A stretch of DNA of 35,038 bases, from NCBI GenBank assembly GCA_026992635.1, contig JALWYU010000099.1:1-35038 (forward strand). Reading direction: 5' to 3'. Numbering within the stretch: position 1 is the stretch's first letter; each line of letters begins with the position of its first letter. Position numbers and translations under genes: made by a program. Shown piece by piece: positions 33,028 through 35,038 of this stretch. The notes below the pieces were generated by a model. The model made no database searches and was not told the origin of the DNA. It saw only the letters and a list, made by a program, of their open reading frames with translations. Origin of the DNA: Bacteroidota bacterium (GTDB lineage: Bacteria > Bacteroidota > Bacteroidia > JAADEI01).

Positions 33028-33051
33028 ATAGAGCACGTGAGCCAAACAAAA

Positions 33052-33810
33052 ATGCGGGTCATGGCGTGTGAAGGCAGGTTGCAGGGGAAGGTTGCGCTGG
33101 TGACGGGTGGGTCCCGAGGGATTGGGAGGGCGATTGTTCAGCGCTTAGCCTCTGAGGGGGCAACGGTTTATTTCACGTACCGGCAGGCGCGGGAGTCGGC
33201 AGAGCGTGTTGCGATGGAGGCGCCCGAGGCGTTGTTTCCTGTTCAGGCGGATGTCCGGGATGCTGAGGCGATGGCAGGGGTCGTCCAGCGTATTCAGGAG
33301 GAACAAGGGCGACTGGATATCCTGGTGAACAATGCGGGGATTGCCCGCGATAACCTCCTGCTGCGCATGAAGGATGAAGAATGGAATGAAGTGCTGGAGG
33401 TGAATTTGTTTTCGGTGTTTCGGTTGACGCGTCAGGTTCTTCCGATAATGTTGCGTCAGCGTTCGGGTTCCATCATTAACATCTCGTCCATTATTGGATT
33501 GATGGGGAATGCAGGGCAGGCGAATTATGCCACGGCAAAAGCGGGATTAATCGGTTTTACCAAGGCTTTGGCGCGGGAGGTGGGTTCGCGGAACATTCGC
33601 GTTAATGCGGTGGCGCCTGGCTTCATAGAAACGGACATGACGGCGGGCCTTCCGGATGACGTACGCACTGCTTTTCGTCAGCAGATTGCTTTGCGCCGGT
33701 TGGGCAAGCCTGAGGAAGTGGCTTCGGTGGTGGCGTTTCTGGCATCGGATGATGCCAGTTACATTACGGGTCAGGTGCTGGTGGTGTGTGGTGGCTATCT
33801 GATTGCATGA
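33052..33810 (+). CDS. fabG: 3-oxoacyl-[acyl-carrier-protein] reductase FabG
   Basis: NADPH-dependent reduction of 3-oxoacyl-ACP in fatty acid elongation; tetramer of the classical SDR family. TGGSRGIG (cofactor loop), NNAG, INISSIIG (catalytic Ser), YATAKAG (Tyr-x3-Lys) and NAVAPGFIETDMT are all present; DNLLLRMKDEEWNEVLEVNL is the FabG-specific region. The C-terminus GQVLVVCGGYLIA replaces the usual VNGGM but keeps the Gly pair. ATG at 33052 is chosen, with ATG at 33061 three codons later as an alternative; the ORF to 32800 runs over the divergent gene. No ribosome-binding site is clear, common in Bacteroidota. The VWA-like gene starts 7 bases later. Confidence 0.96.
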   Translation: MRVMACEGRLQGKVALVTGGSRGIGRAIVQRLASEGATVYFTYRQARESAERVAMEAPEALFPVQADVRDAEAMAGVVQRIQEEQGRLDILVNNAGIARDNLLLRMKDEEWNEVLEVNLFSVFRLTRQVLPIMLRQRSGSIINISSIIGLMGNAGQANYATAKAGLIGFTKALAREVGSRNIRVNAVAPGFIETDMTAGLPDDVRTAFRQQIALRRLGKPEEVASVVAFLASDDASYITGQVLVVCGGYLIA

Positions 33811-33817
33811 CTTGCCT

Positions 33818-35038
33818 ATGGAGATCTGGGGGTGGGTACGTGTGGTGGTGGCACTTGTAGGTGCCCTCCTGATTGCAGGGCTGGGTTATTATCAGCTGTG
33901 GCGTGCGGAGGGTTCGGTGTTTTGGCGTCGCTGGCTGGTGCCTGCGTGCTTACGGGGTATAGCGTCGTTTCTGGTGCTCTGGTGGTTGATGGCGCCAATT
34001 GCCTGGCAGGTAGTTCGGGAGTCTGTCCCGCCCACGGTATATTGGCTGGTGGATGCTTCGCGCTCCATTGTGTATCGGCTCAGTGAGTCGTTATCGCTTC
34101 CGGAAGATTCGGTTCGTACGCTGCTGGAGCAATTGATTGACCGGACTGTTCAAGTTGTGGAAGAGTCTGGTTATCCTGTCTATGTTGTCTTTTCTGATGG
34201 GCATACGCTTTTTCCCCGGGATAGTGGAATTTTGTTTCCTGGTCGTCAGACGGATTTGTCCGGGTTGTGGCGGTTATTGCCGGTGCAGGACAGTCATCGT
34301 GTGTCTGTTTTGTTAACGGATGGTGTATCCACGGAGGTTGCCGGGGAGGTGGCGCTTCCTTCTGGGCGAAATCCTGCTTTTTTGCTTTCGGCGCTTCCGA
34401 CAATGGGTGGTCTCTGCGATTTACGTATTGCTCAGGTGGATATGCCTGCCGCGGTCTTACAGGGTCAGCCTTTTTTTGTGCACGTGTGGCTTGAGAGTGT
34501 GCACTGTCCTGAAGCGCTGGTCAGCGTAGAAGTGCGTGCGAAGGGGATCAGTCGGTCGGCAACGCTGTCTGTACCGGGTTTTCAGCCGTTTCGCACGAAG
34601 GTTACGTGGCGCTTTCGGATTGACACGCCCGGACTTGTGTCTTTTACGTTTCGTGTGCCGGTTCAGTCGGAGGAAGCCAACCCGCTGAATAACCGCGTAC
34701 ATCGGTCGGTACGTGTTTTGCGTCAGGTGTGGCGTGTGTTGCTTGCCAGTGGATGGTTGAGTCCCGATGTGGGGGTTGTTGCCTCGGGGTTACGTCTTCA
34801 TCCGGCGTTTCATGTGGAGCATCGGTTGCTTCGGGATTTAAGGGGGGCTGTGGATAGTGCGTACGATCTGGCGCTGGTGTGGCTGCCCGCGTATACTCCG
34901 CAGTGGAAGGAGTGGGCAAAGTGGCTGGAGCGCAATGCCCGGTGGCGTGTTTACTTTTTGTGGGATCGGACACAGGTGGTGCCTCGTCGGTGGCGCCGGT
35001 GGGTGCGCGCTTCTGGCGGTCAGGTACGTCCGCAGTGG
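33818..35038 (+). CDS. Membrane protein with VWA-like MIDAS motif, truncated by window end
   Basis: Not in the ORF track because it has no stop in the window; the frame stays open for 407 codons to the last base. It begins MEIWGWVRVVVALVGALLIA, with a second helix IASFLVLWWLMAPIAW, so two N-terminal membrane segments precede the main domain. YWLVDASRSIVYRL carries DxSxS (Asp79-Ser81-Ser83), the metal-ion-dependent adhesion motif of von Willebrand A domains, followed by VYVVFSDG and VSVLLTDGVST as the next strands. A later region (SVEVRAKGISRSATLSVP, ANPLNNRVHRSVRV) looks like CARDB/Ig-type beta. This order is seen in BatA/BatB-like and related membrane proteins of Bacteroidota; the exact family is inferred. 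ATG at 33818; TTG at 33812 is also in frame. Confidence 0.8.
   Translation, partial: MEIWGWVRVVVALVGALLIAGLGYYQLWRAEGSVFWRRWLVPACLRGIASFLVLWWLMAPIAWQVVRESVPPTVYWLVDASRSIVYRLSESLSLPEDSVRTLLEQLIDRTVQVVEESGYPVYVVFSDGHTLFPRDSGILFPGRQTDLSGLWRLLPVQDSHRVSVLLTDGVSTEVAGEVALPSGRNPAFLLSALPTMGGLCDLRIAQVDMPAAVLQGQPFFVHVWLESVHCPEALVSVEVRAKGISRSATLSVPGFQPFRTKVTWRFRIDTPGLVSFTFRVPVQSEEANPLNNRVHRSVRVLRQVWRVLLASGWLSPDVGVVASGLRLHPAFHVEHRLLRDLRGAVDSAYDLALVWLPAYTPQWKEWAKWLERNARWRVYFLWDRTQVVPRRWRRWVRASGGQVRPQW

Noticed and set aside
1-35038. tRNA, rRNA, riboswitch or insertion sequence
   Set aside because: No T-loop-like GGTTCGANTCC with matching stems, no terminal inverted repeats and no transposase were seen on either strand by eye; short elements could be missed.

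Overview
The window looks like a chromosomal segment of a Bacteroidota (FCB group) bacterium with moderately high GC. Support comes from a type IX secretion C-terminal domain of the CHU_C kind (18323-21046), an amidophosphoribosyltransferase of the Bacteroidota form with a short leader before the catalytic Cys, a tiny COX24/AURKAIP1-like basic protein, several promoter candidates near the Bacteroidota TTTG/TAnnTTTG pattern, and signal peptides ending in ..AQ. No tRNA, rRNA, insertion sequence, prophage or CRISPR array was seen. The lineage below phylum cannot be fixed from this sequence alone.

Layout. (1) 191-1369 (+) is a secreted protein of unknown function. (2) 15069 down to 1462 (-) is a long co-directional block of mostly housekeeping genes, in transcription order: M28/PDZ peptidase, tsaB, infB, tatC, rnpB (RNase P RNA), HU, an unknown membrane-anchored protein, a 32-codon basic protein absent from the ORF track, rng, cinA and purF. 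Coupling is tight: infB and tatC overlap as ATGA, the 3' end of tatC runs into rnpB, cinA starts 4 bases after rng, and purF is in the same frame just after the cinA stop. (3) 15209-17664 (+) holds a bactofilin-like membrane protein and a family-4 type glycosyltransferase. (4) 17665-18322 is a convergent intergenic region filled by a 24-unit, 22-bp tandem array whose units are small inverted repeats. (5) 23980 to 18323 (-) carries surface genes: a 22-repeat beta-roll protein with a peptidase S74 chaperone domain, a small secreted unknown protein, and a large T9SS type-B cargo protein. (6) 28481 to 24185 (-) is the three-gene pnt transhydrogenase set plus a dihydroorotase. (7) From 28765 rightward lie rseP, a 630-aa protein of unknown family, an outer-membrane barrel (minus strand), fabG and a VWA-like membrane protein cut by the window end.

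Functional reading. The minus-strand block joins translation and tRNA modification (infB, tsaB), RNA processing (rnpB, rng), nucleoid structure (HU), protein export (tatC) and purine synthesis (purF). The pnt genes balance NADH and NADPH, and fabG and dihydroorotase use or feed core biosynthesis. The remaining genes are mainly envelope or surface proteins.

The points most worth a second look are: the 22-bp array with mirrored degenerate ends; rnpB, whose P1, P2 and P3 5' strands are also tatC codons; purF, which has no ATG, GTG or TTG upstream of its catalytic cysteine; the overlooked small basic gene at 6813-6911; and the unknown 630-aa protein that overlaps a convergent porin-like gene.
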